NCBI GenBank assembly: GCA_036500965.1
Contig: DASYBC010000057.1
Span: 1 to 64,000 of the forward strand
DNA length: 64,000 nt
Source of the DNA: AP-15 sp036500965
Lineage (GTDB): Bacteria > Pseudomonadota > Alphaproteobacteria > ATCC43930 > CGMCC-115725
Direction: 5' to 3'
Positions 26,850-34,829 of this stretch are shown here, one piece after another; the stretch's first letter is position 1; every line of letters begins with the position of its first letter. The position numbers and the translations under genes were made by a program. Under the pieces are notes generated by a model. It ran no database searches. It saw nothing but the letters and a program-made list of their open reading frames with translations, and had not been told where the DNA came from.

Positions 26850-27185
26850 ATGAGCGAAGACGCCGGACAAAGCTGCCGCAGGGCGAAGAAGCTGCCCGTG
26901 ACCGGTTGGGTCGTGATCTTGGCCTTGGCGGTGGCCGGGCTGTCCGCGGGGTGCCGCGCGTCGGAACTACCGGGCCCGGCAAAGCCGGCCAAGGAGATTC
27001 TGGCCAGCGTCACCATTCTTTCCGATGCGGCAATGGCCAACGAAAAAGGGACCGGGCTGCAGCTGCCGACCATCCTTAACGATCCGACCGGTCGCCAGCG
27101 GGTCCTGCTATGGGACGAGCTCAGAGCCCCGCCGCAGCAGCTGGCACCGGCGACCGACCCCAACGTCAGCACTACCGTCAAGTAG
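26850..27185 (+). CDS. Small membrane-anchored protein with a leader-like motif, fibre locus
   Basis: 111 residues from the ATG at 26850; an in-frame start at 26733 adds a non-conserved extension. One hydrophobic segment (VVILALAVAGLSAGC) ends in a lipobox-like SAGC, although Leu is at -4 instead of -3. Residues 57-70, ILSDAAMANEKGTGLQ, resemble the L-S-D-x-x-L-x-x-x-x-G-x-G leader-like motif of the two other small proteins of this locus. The tail is short and polar. It is the last gene of the fibre locus. Function unknown. Confidence 0.6.
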   Translation: MSEDAGQSCRRAKKLPVTGWVVILALAVAGLSAGCRASELPGPAKPAKEILASVTILSDAAMANEKGTGLQLPTILNDPTGRQRVLLWDELRAPPQQLAPATDPNVSTTVK

Positions 27186-27581
27186 AGCCCGGCCTGTCGC
27201 TCGGGCCGGCGATCCGCATATCTCGCCCGTGAAGAACGATTAAGCGGCAAAATTTAGGGGTGTTGGGAGCAAATCGGCGGTGGAAGAGCACCTGGAAGAG
27301 GGCGCGCAACAGCCGCCAGAGCCAGCGCAGCAGCAGCGCGAAATTCTAGCCGGCCGCAGCCGGCGCGGCATCGGCGCGGTCGCCGTCGTGCAGTTGCCCC
27401 CGATAAACCGGACAGGGAGTAGTTGTTAGGAGTGGTCCACGGCTGCGCTCGGGTCAAGGCTGGCGCTGCGCGGCACCGCCTGCGGCGGCGGCCTTGACCC
27501 GACCGCAGCCGCGAACATTGTGCCTTCGTGCTTCGTCCGACGAGTCCTCGGCAAGTCCCCACGTCGAACACTCGGCAAAGA
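27186..27581. other. Region between the fibre locus and the integrated element
   Basis: 396 bp with no gene I can support; a long minus-strand frame across it has no protein-like composition. It holds the inverted repeat at 27442-27509. The right end leads into the left attachment repeat of the element. Confidence 0.5.
27442..27509. repeat. 19-bp inverted repeat
   Basis: Arms GCTGCGCTCGGGTCAAGGC (27442-27460) and GCCTTGACCCGACCGCAGC (27491-27509) pair with two mismatches around a 30-base GC-rich loop. It could end transcription from the fibre locus, or be a mobile-repeat remnant. Confidence 0.6.
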
Positions 27582-27639
27582 AAATGGCCGGAACCGAGGT
27601 TCCGGCCAAGTTTGAACAGGGAGGCTTCACGTCTGGGAG
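27582..27639. repeat. Left attachment repeat (58 bp)
   Basis: Identical over 58 bp to 38128-38185 and in the same orientation. It includes the perfect hairpin GGCCGGAACC-GA-GGTTCCGGCC. It marks the left boundary of the integrated element, 170 bp before the integrase start. Confidence 0.85.
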
Positions 27640-27769
27640 GCGTCTTCTGTCGTTGCCGACGCTTACCGGGCTCTACGTCGAAAATCTCCGAAAGCGGCCT
27701 TGTGCGCGGGTTTGCGTGTGCCCACGTAGGATAGATGGGTAACGCCAGGGATACGTCGGCAACGAAATT

Positions 27770-27790
27770 CTGTGCCCTTGGTGTGCCCTC
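27770..27790 (+). repeat. Left 21-bp integrase arm-type repeat
   Basis: A 21-bp sequence holding two TGTGCCCT octamers separated by TGG. It is identical to 38083-38103. Placed just inside each end, it resembles the arm-type binding sites of tyrosine integrases. Confidence 0.55.
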
Positions 27791-27808
27791 AAGCATGCGG
27801 GGGGATTG

Positions 27809-29065
27809 ATGGCGCGATTGACCGATGCGAGCGTCAAAGCAGCGAAGGCCGGCCCTACCGTTCGCGACGTTTACGATGGGGGCGAGGCCGGGCTGTGTCT
27901 CAGGGTTCACCCCAGCGGGCGGAAGGCGTGGGGGCTGCGCATCCGCATCGCCGGCAAACAGCGCCGCTTCGACCTTGGCGAATACCCATCAACATCGCTG
28001 GCCGATGCGCGCGGGCTCGCCGCGGCGATGAAGAAAGCCGCGTCGCGAGGCGAAGACCCGAGCCGGGTGTTGCGGCCGGCACCGTCAAACGTGCCGACGG
28101 TGAGCGACGCGCTCGCGGTCTACATGGAGACGAAAACTGACAACAGGTCGCATGGTTTGGAACAGCGCCGGTTCGCCATTCATGTCGAGCCGGTCATCGG
28201 AGCAAAGTCCGTCGAGAAGGTGAGCAAAGCCGATCTTGACGAGTTGCTGCACGCGATGGTCAAGGCCGGCATGCGTGCCGAGCCGAACCGCGTCTTCACG
28301 TCGCTCAAAGGCTTCTTTTCGTGGGCCGTATATCAGCGCGGCTATCGCGCCGACAACCCGACGGCTGGCATGAAGCGCCCGGTCAAGATCGAGCCTTCAC
28401 AAGCCCGCCAGAAGGCCGGCACGGTGGCGGTTATCGAGCTTGACGAACTGGCGGACTTATGGCGGCTCGCGCCGTCCGTGCCCTCCGCGGTGCTGCCCGC
28501 GCTTGTCCGCTGCCTGATCGCCGTTCCGCTCCGGCGCCAGGAATGGACCGCGCTGCGCTGGTCCGAAGTGCGGCAGATTGTCGAAGACGGATGGAGGGGG
28601 TGGGCGTTGAAACTGCCCGCCGAGCGGATGAAGGGGCGGCGCGCCGCAGTCGTGCCGCTGCCGACGCAAGCCGTGGCCATCATCGAAGATCAGCGGCGGA
28701 TAACCGGGGGGTCGGATTTCGTGTTCAGCGTGCCCGGCCGCAACGCGCCGTTCGCCGGGTGGAAACGCGGCGCCGACACGCTGCGCAAGGCGCTGGGATC
28801 ACCAACCGAGTGGACGCCGCACGATATCCGCCGATCGGTCGCAACCGCGCTGGCGCGCGACGTTGGCGCCGATGAAGGGATCATCAAGCGTATTCTACAA
28901 CATAGTGACGATAGCTTGCTGGGGGTGACGGCGATCTATCAGAAGTCGCGGCGGCTCAAGGAACAGGCCGCGGCGCTGCAATCCTGGTGCGATCTTGTCG
29001 AGAAGGTTGCGGCAGGCGCGGCCGAGGGTGACGTTGTGACGATGGAGCCGCGCCGTGTCGGATGA
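27809..29065 (+). CDS. int: Tyrosine-type site-specific integrase (P4-like)
   Basis: 418 residues from the ATG at 27809. The N-terminal DUF4102 arm-binding domain (LTDASVKAAKAG ... GLCLRVHPSGRKAWGLRIRI) is followed by a SAM-like core-binding domain and the catalytic domain. Catalytic residues are visible: Arg in AVPLRRQEWTALRW, the H-x-x-R box HDIRRSVA, the His of LQHSDDS (usual form LGH) and the Tyr nucleophile in TAIYQKSRR. It joins and excises the element at the 58-bp repeats. Its gene lies at the left end and reads inward. Confidence 0.93.
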   Translation: MARLTDASVKAAKAGPTVRDVYDGGEAGLCLRVHPSGRKAWGLRIRIAGKQRRFDLGEYPSTSLADARGLAAAMKKAASRGEDPSRVLRPAPSNVPTVSDALAVYMETKTDNRSHGLEQRRFAIHVEPVIGAKSVEKVSKADLDELLHAMVKAGMRAEPNRVFTSLKGFFSWAVYQRGYRADNPTAGMKRPVKIEPSQARQKAGTVAVIELDELADLWRLAPSVPSAVLPALVRCLIAVPLRRQEWTALRWSEVRQIVEDGWRGWALKLPAERMKGRRAAVVPLPTQAVAIIEDQRRITGGSDFVFSVPGRNAPFAGWKRGADTLRKALGSPTEWTPHDIRRSVATALARDVGADEGIIKRILQHSDDSLLGVTAIYQKSRRLKEQAAALQSWCDLVEKVAAGAAEGDVVTMEPRRVG

Positions 29066-29570
29066 TCTAGGCCAATACGCTCCGTTTCTGCCTGACGATG
29101 TGCAACAGCGGGCTGTAAATCGCGCGAACGAGCTGATCACCGAACTGCAACGCACAGAGACATACGCACCCGCGCAAGCGGCTCAGGCCATAGTCGGCCG
29201 ACCATCGGCCCCGCGGCCGGGGAAACACGGCACGCGGCTTAATGGCGTGCCCTCGGTTGAGGATATGTGGCAAGCGCGCCGGGAGCGGCGTTTCATGGCT
29301 GTGAGTTTCGATCCCGACATATGCGCGTGCCGGGTCGCTGTCGAGAACATCGCGGCGGCGCGCCGGCTAAAAACGTACCGCGGGCACCCGGTCAACACAG
29401 CGCAATATCTGGCGGCACTCGACGCCTTGGAACAAGCCAGGGTGCCGCTGCGCGACTACGCGGACGCGCCGGCTGTGAGGATCATCCAAGGCCAACTCAA
29501 AATGGACAACGCCGCGGCGCAGTCGCTGTTGCGGCGGCTGGTAGACCTTCGAACGCGTCTAGGGTGCTGA
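29055..29570 (+). CDS. Hypothetical protein of the integrated element
   Basis: 171 residues starting with GTG and overlapping the end of the integrase gene by 11 bases, which suggests translational coupling. The protein is largely helical with a basic middle (SVEDMWQARRERRF). Its C-terminal 60 residues (LDALEQARVPLRDYADAPAVRIIQGQLKMD) look like a small helical DNA-binding or oligomerisation domain. No family recognised. Confidence 0.65.
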   Translation: MSDDLGQYAPFLPDDVQQRAVNRANELITELQRTETYAPAQAAQAIVGRPSAPRPGKHGTRLNGVPSVEDMWQARRERRFMAVSFDPDICACRVAVENIAAARRLKTYRGHPVNTAQYLAALDALEQARVPLRDYADAPAVRIIQGQLKMDNAAAQSLLRRLVDLRTRLGC

Positions 29571-29652
29571 CCGCCGGCTGAATTGTTCGCACTGCGCCGG
29601 GCGGGTAGCGGTGAGCATGTAGCGGATACCGTGATGAAAAGGTATTCGCGAC

Positions 29653-29913
29653 ATGCCAAAGATCACCCCGACCACTAGCGGACTGACGCTCGACCGATTG
29701 CGCCGGGACCCGAGCCAGCTGCTATCGTCCGGCAATATCGCCGAGATGAAAATTTTCCAATCGCACGACGCCCTGGCGCGCGCCGTAAAGTCCGGCCGCT
29801 TGCCTGAGCCATATCGGGCCGGGCTCCACCGTTTATGGGAAGGCCGCGCCGTTTTGCAGATGCTCGGCGCTCCGGTCGAAATCCCGGGCGAGCGACCCAA
29901 AGAAGCCGCCTAA
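29653..29913 (+). CDS. AlpA/excisionase-like small protein
   Basis: 86 residues. The segment SHDALARAVKSGRLPEPYRAGLHRLWEGRAVLQMLG has the helix-turn and wing pattern of AlpA or excisionase-type winged-helix proteins, where a strand ending in R-x-W leads into a last helix. Such proteins direct excision or activate the integrase gene. The position between integrase and replication genes fits. The match is by pattern only, so it may be another small DNA-binding protein. Confidence 0.5.
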   Translation: MPKITPTTSGLTLDRLRRDPSQLLSSGNIAEMKIFQSHDALARAVKSGRLPEPYRAGLHRLWEGRAVLQMLGAPVEIPGERPKEAA

Positions 29914-29925
29914 CCCGTAAAAAAG

Positions 29926-29952
29926 AGAGCCCCGTTGCTGAGACGGGGCTCT
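29926..29952 (-). terminator. Rho-independent terminator reading leftward
   Basis: A 9-bp stem (AGAGCCCCG at 29926-29934 and CGGGGCTCT at 29944-29952). On the minus strand it is followed by CTTTTTTA, a good U-run; on the plus strand only TCGG follows. It therefore stops minus-strand transcription before the integrase region, although no minus-strand gene lies just upstream. Confidence 0.6.
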
Positions 29953-30003
29953 TCGGACTCATGCTCGGCGGGGGCCGGGCGCACTCAAATAGGGGTTTTT
30001 GTT

Positions 30004-30690
30004 GTGACCGCTACAGCATATAGCACCTCCCACGGGGGGGTTCAACTCGATCTGGAAGATGCGATCGCGCAGGCCAGCATCCCGAAAATCGACGCGGTGG
30101 TGGATTACGAGCGCGCGGCCAAGTGGCTGATAGGGGTCGGCCCGACAACCCTATGGGCAAACTTCCCAGACACCGGGCGCCAAGCTGCGATTTGGTTTGA
30201 CGGGTCAGACCTAACCGGCGTCGCAGAGTGGATGCAGCGGTGGAATAGTGACCGCGACGATGCCAGGTTCAACATCTATCAGCACGCCAACCTGCCGCGC
30301 ACCGGGTTAAGTAAAAAAGCCGAAAAGCCAGATATCGTCGCATTCCGATACATCGTCGGCGATGTAGACGGTGACAAAGGGCGCGATGTAGCCACGGCTT
30401 GGACCACGATCGGCAAGGTGCCCCGGCCGCCGAGCTTCGTGGTTATGTCGGGCGGCGGGTTCAACGCCTACTGGGCGCTCAGCGAGCCGCTGCCGAACAC
30501 ACCCGACACCCTGCGGCGGGTTGAAGCGCTGGGCAAGCGCATCGCCAGGCTGACCGGCGGCGACAGCGTGCAGAACGTCGATCGCGTGCTCCGGACGCCG
30601 TTCACCATCAACTGGCCCAACAAAGCAAAGCGCGATCGCGGTCGGGTGTCGTGCCCGTCGGGCATCGTTCGACAGGAACCTCTCCGATGA
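30004..30690 (+). CDS. RepB-type primase (AEP superfamily) domain protein
   Basis: 228 residues from the GTG at 30004; the in-frame extension upstream crosses the terminator hairpin and is unlikely to be translated. The core shows the archaeo-eukaryotic primase pattern of RepB-like enzymes: metal-binding Asp pair in YIVGDVDGDKG, then PSFVVMSGGGFNAYWAL, then GGDSVQNVDRVLRTPFTINWPN. It would synthesise primers for replication of the element. The stop overlaps the helicase start by 4 bases (ATGA), so the two are coupled. Confidence 0.75.
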   Translation: MTATAYSTSHGGVQLDLEDAIAQASIPKIDAVVDYERAAKWLIGVGPTTLWANFPDTGRQAAIWFDGSDLTGVAEWMQRWNSDRDDARFNIYQHANLPRTGLSKKAEKPDIVAFRYIVGDVDGDKGRDVATAWTTIGKVPRPPSFVVMSGGGFNAYWALSEPLPNTPDTLRRVEALGKRIARLTGGDSVQNVDRVLRTPFTINWPNKAKRDRGRVSCPSGIVRQEPLR

Positions 30691-32633
30691 CCGACTATGC
30701 ATTCGCCGGACCGGCCTACGCGCTCGAAGAGCTGGAAGACGCGGTACCGGACCTGCCGGGCGATGAAAGTCCACTCGCTGGAACCTCTACGATCCCCGGT
30801 ACGCCACCGGCACTCCTGAGGCAGCTTCAAGGCAGCACGGCTATGGCTGCGGCGATGCAGGCGCTCATAGACGCTTCGCGCTGGTTTGAGTGGCTGCCCA
30901 CAGAGCTAAAGAACAGCTGCATGCGGGCGATCGCCCGACATCCCGCCATTGCCGAGATCGCCAACGGCGTAGGGCGGGACGGACCCGGCGGCAGGGCCTG
31001 GCTAGACCTGCTATTCGGCTTTGCCGACGCTGAGCGCCTCGGCGCCACCGAGGCACGCCAGATTGCTTTGTGTGAGTGGTCGCAAACCAGCGGGCGGTTC
31101 GTAAGCAAGGAGGATTTCCAGAAGGATTGGGGGTCATTCAAGCCGGGCCTCAAAGGCCTCGGAACCTTGCTCGACACCGCAGAGGCCGCTGGGCTGGACC
31201 TAGAGCCGTGGCGCGCGGTCGCCCGTAGCATTGAGGCAGTAACTACAGGAACGGTAGATGATATAGATGCGCAGGACGCGGGGTTTTGGGAACATCTCGA
31301 CCTGGACAACCTCGAAGAGCGGCCATGGATACTCTATGGACAACTAATGTACGGCGAAATCAGTGACCTTATCGCGACTAAAGGCACATCAAAAACCACT
31401 ACAGCAATGTTCCTTGCTGTACACCTCGCAGCTGCGAGACTCACTTTCGGCCCGTTCGCTATTGAGAGGGTAAGGCCGGAGGGATTTCGCGTCGGATACA
31501 TAACAGGAGAGGAAAAAAGGAGAGACCTTAACCGGGGCATCGCAGCGGCGATGGCAACCGCGGGAATGACTTCGGCAGAGCGGGAACTCATACAACGAAA
31601 CCTCATAATACGCTGTCCCGATGCCGATAAAAAGCGCTTTCAGCTCTGCGCGCCACGGCCGGGTCGTCGCGAAGATATGGTGCCGGAGGAGTTCGACACC
31701 GCGCTCGCGCAGCTGATCCGGGTCGCCCGCGGCCTGGATGTCCTCATACTGGATACGAAAGCCGCGCTGATCTCAATAGCGTCGGAGGTCAACAACGCGC
31801 AACAGACCGAGGCGATGAGGCGCTTAGCACTCGTTACCAGCAAAACCGGCTGCGCAATCTTGCTGCTCAGCCACACCGCGAAACTAAGTAGGGAAGACCT
31901 AGCCGCGCAACGCGGGCAGGGCATGGCATCGCGCGGCGGTGGGGGGGCCGTAGCCGCCGTAAAGGGCGGGTCGATGACACTGACTAAGCCCAACGCGTCC
32001 GAGGCCGAGAGGTTCGAACGGTTAGGGCTTGATCCTGACTACATCATCCGCCTGGAGCATGACGCAACAAACCATTCGAAGCGCATGGACCCCGTACACC
32101 TCCAGGTTACGTCGGTCGAGCTGACGACGGGCAGCGGCGTGGTGGACGTGCACCAGGAAAAGGCGGTCCGGTTCATCAATATCCCGACCACCGGCACAGT
32201 CATCTTATACCGCGACGCGGCGCTGAGAGCCATCGACGAGGGCGTGGTAGACAAGGGCGGCGTGCGGGTGCCGCTCAGCGCGACCGCCGCTGGCCGGGAA
32301 AACGAGCGCAAACCCGTCGGGCCAATCAAGCAAGCGCTGATCCGGGCGAACCCCCGCCTGGCGGACGTGGAAAAGCGCGCCGAGGCGATGGCGCGCGAAA
32401 TCCTGAAAGAGCTGCTCAGCGCCGGCCTCGTCCTCGCGGAGGATGCACCGATCCCGAGGTACAATAAGGACGGCAGCCTTCACGGCAAACCTAAGAGCCC
32501 CTGCTTGTTCCGGGCCGAAAACGCGCCGTCGCGCAAAGCCGAGGCGGAGAGCATCGGGACTGAGGGGGGCACTACTGTAGTGGCGCCCGACCCGGCCGCG
32601 CAGGGCGCCAGCTCAACCCCAGATAGTAAGTGA
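30687..32633 (+). CDS. RepA/AAA_25-type replicative helicase
   Basis: 648 residues from the ATG at 30687. The first ~210 residues are a helical extension. A RecA-like ATPase domain follows, with the unusual phosphate loop ATKGTSKTTT (about 230-239, Ser in place of the Gly before Lys) and Walker B LDVLILDTKAA (about 365). ILLLSHTAKLS is the sensor strand. This arrangement is typical of RepA-like hexameric helicases encoded beside primases in plasmids and satellites. The C-terminal ~150 residues are basic and may bind the iteron region downstream. Confidence 0.75.
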   Translation: MTDYAFAGPAYALEELEDAVPDLPGDESPLAGTSTIPGTPPALLRQLQGSTAMAAAMQALIDASRWFEWLPTELKNSCMRAIARHPAIAEIANGVGRDGPGGRAWLDLLFGFADAERLGATEARQIALCEWSQTSGRFVSKEDFQKDWGSFKPGLKGLGTLLDTAEAAGLDLEPWRAVARSIEAVTTGTVDDIDAQDAGFWEHLDLDNLEERPWILYGQLMYGEISDLIATKGTSKTTTAMFLAVHLAAARLTFGPFAIERVRPEGFRVGYITGEEKRRDLNRGIAAAMATAGMTSAERELIQRNLIIRCPDADKKRFQLCAPRPGRREDMVPEEFDTALAQLIRVARGLDVLILDTKAALISIASEVNNAQQTEAMRRLALVTSKTGCAILLLSHTAKLSREDLAAQRGQGMASRGGGGAVAAVKGGSMTLTKPNASEAERFERLGLDPDYIIRLEHDATNHSKRMDPVHLQVTSVELTTGSGVVDVHQEKAVRFINIPTTGTVILYRDAALRAIDEGVVDKGGVRVPLSATAAGRENERKPVGPIKQALIRANPRLADVEKRAEAMAREILKELLSAGLVLAEDAPIPRYNKDGSLHGKPKSPCLFRAENAPSRKAEAESIGTEGGTTVVAPDPAAQGASSTPDSK

Positions 32634-32662
32634 GGGTTGACGGCGATGCCCTGCATGGCGAT

Positions 32663-32934
32663 CCTTCAATTAACCCTTCAATTACCCCTCAATTCAAATC
32701 GATTGACGGGTCGCTGGGATGAGCGGGCGATTGAAGCTCCCCCCCAAGGGGAGCCCTTCAATTGCTCCCAGGAGGGTCTGGGAGGATTATTGAGGGGGAT
32801 CAAACGCGGGCTTTTTTCGCAGTTTCCGGCGCTTCTCGCTTACCCTTCAATTGCCCCTCAAACCCCCTCGCGGGGCACCCTGCCGAGATATCGATTGAGG
32901 GGTGGGGCGCCAGCTCCGCGCCCACCCCTCAATT
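32663..32934. repeat. Iteron-like repeat cluster, candidate replication origin
   Basis: A short box of form CYTCAATT recurs in both orientations. Direct copies: 32663-32671, 32674-32683, 32685-32694, 32754-32763, 32843-32852 and a partial at 32854-32862. Inverted copies: 32730-32736, 32789-32798 and 32894-32903. The last inverted copy and a final direct one (32921-32934) form a hairpin with 16-17 base arms (32894-32910 and 32918-32933). Sited directly after the primase-helicase genes, it fits an iteron origin. No gene occupies 32634-33006. Confidence 0.65.
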
Positions 32935-33006
32935 CGCAGCGGGCCAGCTCCCTCCGGCCACCGATCAAGCATGACCCGACCACAACCCAATGGAGAGCCG
33001 GCAGCC

Positions 33007-33225
33007 ATGAACGATTTCAGCGATGCAGCGTGGCAGCTGCTAAAGGAATGCCCACAGTGCGGCGCCGCGGGCGCATGGGCCGCATTCGGTATGTACCTGG
33101 GGCAACGGGGGCGACCCCGCCGGCTGCGCTGTCAAACGTGCGGCCACCGTTGGCGCGCCTTTTCGATCCGAAATCGCACCCGACTATCAACTCAACCACA
33201 ACCCGAAAGGAACCCAGAATCATGA
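33007..33225 (+). CDS. Small zinc-ribbon protein
   Basis: 72 residues from the ATG at 33007 (an ATG at 32971 is also possible). The N-terminal half has two C-x-x-C knuckles, ECPQCGAAG and RCQTCGHRW, 23 residues apart, forming a zinc ribbon. The tail is basic and polar. It probably binds nucleic acid. Its stop overlaps the next start as ATGA. Confidence 0.6.
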   Translation: MNDFSDAAWQLLKECPQCGAAGAWAAFGMYLGQRGRPRRLRCQTCGHRWRAFSIRNRTRLSTQPQPERNPES

Positions 33226-33608
33226 CCCGATTTCTCAAAACCCCAAGGGGCGCACTGATCGGTCTCGCCCACATCGCCCAGATCGAAGAGCAGCGAGCAC
33301 GCGTCGGCCTGGTCGCGCGCTTTTTCGGTGATACCGGCAAGGAGCTGGGCTCGGTGGCGCCGCCGTACCGGCTGCCTGCGGGCTTCATCGAAGTCGTTGG
33401 CGCGCGGCTGTTCTCGGACCGCCCGGCGGACGTACAGCACGTTTTCCGCAACCTCGATATCGTCGCCCAGATCGCCACGAGCCCGCAGGGCCTCACGATG
33501 CTGTTCGCGGCCGACGGGCGCAGCCTCGGCTCGGTTCGAGCCGGCGACCTGGACGCCGCCGGGTTGCCGATCTTCGACCCGCGGGAGGGCCTGATCGATG
33601 CCGCATAA
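33222..33608 (+). CDS. Hypothetical protein of the integrated element
   Basis: 128 residues from the ATG at 33222, preceded by AAAGGAA; the open frame extends far upstream through the iterons but is not protein-like there. The protein alternates strands and short helices (GALIGLAHIAQIEEQRARVG, LVARFFGDTGKELGSV, LTMLFAADGRSLGSV) and has no Cys. The family is unknown. It overlaps genes on both sides, as part of a tightly packed operon. Confidence 0.6.
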   Translation: MTRFLKTPRGALIGLAHIAQIEEQRARVGLVARFFGDTGKELGSVAPPYRLPAGFIEVVGARLFSDRPADVQHVFRNLDIVAQIATSPQGLTMLFAADGRSLGSVRAGDLDAAGLPIFDPREGLIDAA

Positions 33609-33747
33609 TTCTGCCCGCCCTCGCACGCTCCGGGAGCCGTTCAACGCCCCGAGGATCGTCGGTAAACCCGCGACGGCACCGGCGACGAAATCTGGCATCA
33701 ACACGACGCGGCGCAGCCCGTCGAACAAAGGGAGCACCAAGCGATGA
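33598..33747 (+). CDS. Very small basic ORF coupled to its neighbours
   Basis: 49 codons from the ATG at 33598. It overlaps the previous gene by 11 bases and the next start by ATGA (33744-33747). The product is basic and disordered (ATAPATKSGINTTRRSPSNK). The double overlap is the main argument that it is translated; it could also be no more than a coupling device. Confidence 0.4.
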   Translation: MPHNSARPRTLREPFNAPRIVGKPATAPATKSGINTTRRSPSNKGSTKR

Positions 33748-34346
33748 CCGTCACCCAGGAAGACCGTGATAGTTATGGTGATGAGATCATATCCGACATA
33801 AAAAGGTTCGCGGCCAGGCCGGAAGTCGATCAGCAACTAAATCAAATGCAGGTGGAGCTAAACCAAATGAAAACCCAAGCCGCTAGGGATCAGTCGATGC
33901 GCATTCTCGACGCGGATCCCGAGATTGGCACGACTTGGCGCAAGATCAATGAAGCCGACTCCTTCATCAAGTGGTGTCGCGAGATCGACGGGTTGTCAAA
34001 TCAGCCGCGGCTGGCCTTGCTCCAATCGGCATTCGACGCTGGCGCCGGTAGTCGATGCGCGGTTATATTTAAAGCGTACTTGGCCGCCGCCCGCACTCAG
34101 CCCGGCGACCGCGCTCCCGGCCGGCAGCCTTACGACGGCACCCCTGGCAGCGTTCGCCCGACCCAGCGCCACGAGAGGCGCATTTGGTCCCGCGCGGAAA
34201 TCGAGGCATTCTACAAGGACGTGCGGCATGGCGTGTTTCGCGAGCGCGAGCCCGAGCGGCTGGCGATGGAGCGCGAAATCATCGCAGCGTCGAGCTCCGG
34301 CCGGATCGCCGACCCGCCGCTACAGCTCCACAAAATGCCTGTCTGA
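33744..34346 (+). CDS. Phage-like hypothetical protein, possibly scaffold-related
   Basis: 200 residues. An N-terminal coiled-coil stretch (VDQQLNQMQVELNQMKTQAARDQ) is followed by a helical domain and a C-terminal segment RIWSRAEIEAFYKDVRHGVF ... AMEREIIAASSSGRIADPP. The W-x-x-x-E-I-x-x-F-Y-x-D-x-x-x-G and E-x-E-I-x-x-A pattern recalls phage capsid-assembly or scaffold-type proteins. That link is by pattern memory only; the role here is unproved. Confidence 0.55.
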   Translation: MTVTQEDRDSYGDEIISDIKRFAARPEVDQQLNQMQVELNQMKTQAARDQSMRILDADPEIGTTWRKINEADSFIKWCREIDGLSNQPRLALLQSAFDAGAGSRCAVIFKAYLAAARTQPGDRAPGRQPYDGTPGSVRPTQRHERRIWSRAEIEAFYKDVRHGVFREREPERLAMEREIIAASSSGRIADPPLQLHKMPV

Positions 34347-34358
34347 CGGGTGACGGTC

Positions 34359-34829
34359 ATGCCAATCGATGATCAGACCCGCGCCAAGCTCGCCCAAGCC
34401 CTCGGTATGCTGGAGGCTGAGCGCGCCGAAGACCGCGCGGCAGTCGCGAGCGCCGTCGCCGCGTTCATCAAGCGGTCGGGGCTTGATTGGGACGAGCTGC
34501 TGACCGCGCGGGCGCGCGCCGGCCCGACTGAGCCGGCAACGCACCCCGATACCGAGTGGGCGCCGGCCGAGCCAATCGACGGCAACCCCGGATCATGGCG
34601 CTGGTACCGCGGCTATCCGATGACCGTGCGCCGCTGCCGGGAAGATGCCACGCGCCCCGGCTGGCAGCAACGTACCGGCCGCTGGTACGCCTTGGTTGGG
34701 AACGCCATGTTGGTTGATCGGCATGGGCGCACCTTTTTTCCCAACGAGAACGCAGCCCGCGCTGCCGCCGAGGCGTTCGAGGAATGCCCCGAGGGGTGGC
34801 CCTCCGGGGTCGAAGCGGCGGTAATCTGA
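34359..34829 (+). CDS. Hypothetical protein of the integrated element
   Basis: 156 residues from the ATG at 34359 (a GTG at 34350 is possible). The first half is helical (LAQALGMLEAERAEDRAAVASAVAAFIKRSGLDWDELL). The second half is Trp/Arg-rich with strands (WRWYRGYPMTVRRC, GRWYALVGNAMLVDRHGRTFF). The stop codon overlaps the next start as TGATG. Family unknown. Confidence 0.55.
   Translation: MPIDDQTRAKLAQALGMLEAERAEDRAAVASAVAAFIKRSGLDWDELLTARARAGPTEPATHPDTEWAPAEPIDGNPGSWRWYRGYPMTVRRCREDATRPGWQQRTGRWYALVGNAMLVDRHGRTFFPNENAARAAAEAFEECPEGWPSGVEAAVI

Noticed and set aside
21472..27185. Curli operon
   Set aside because: No CsgG, CsgE or CsgF-like protein and no curlin repeat spacing; the C39 peptidase points to a Fap-like plan.
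27254..27910. 218-codon minus-strand frame across the left attachment site
   Set aside because: It crosses the attachment repeat and integrase promoter region, is Arg/Pro-rich and has no credible motif.
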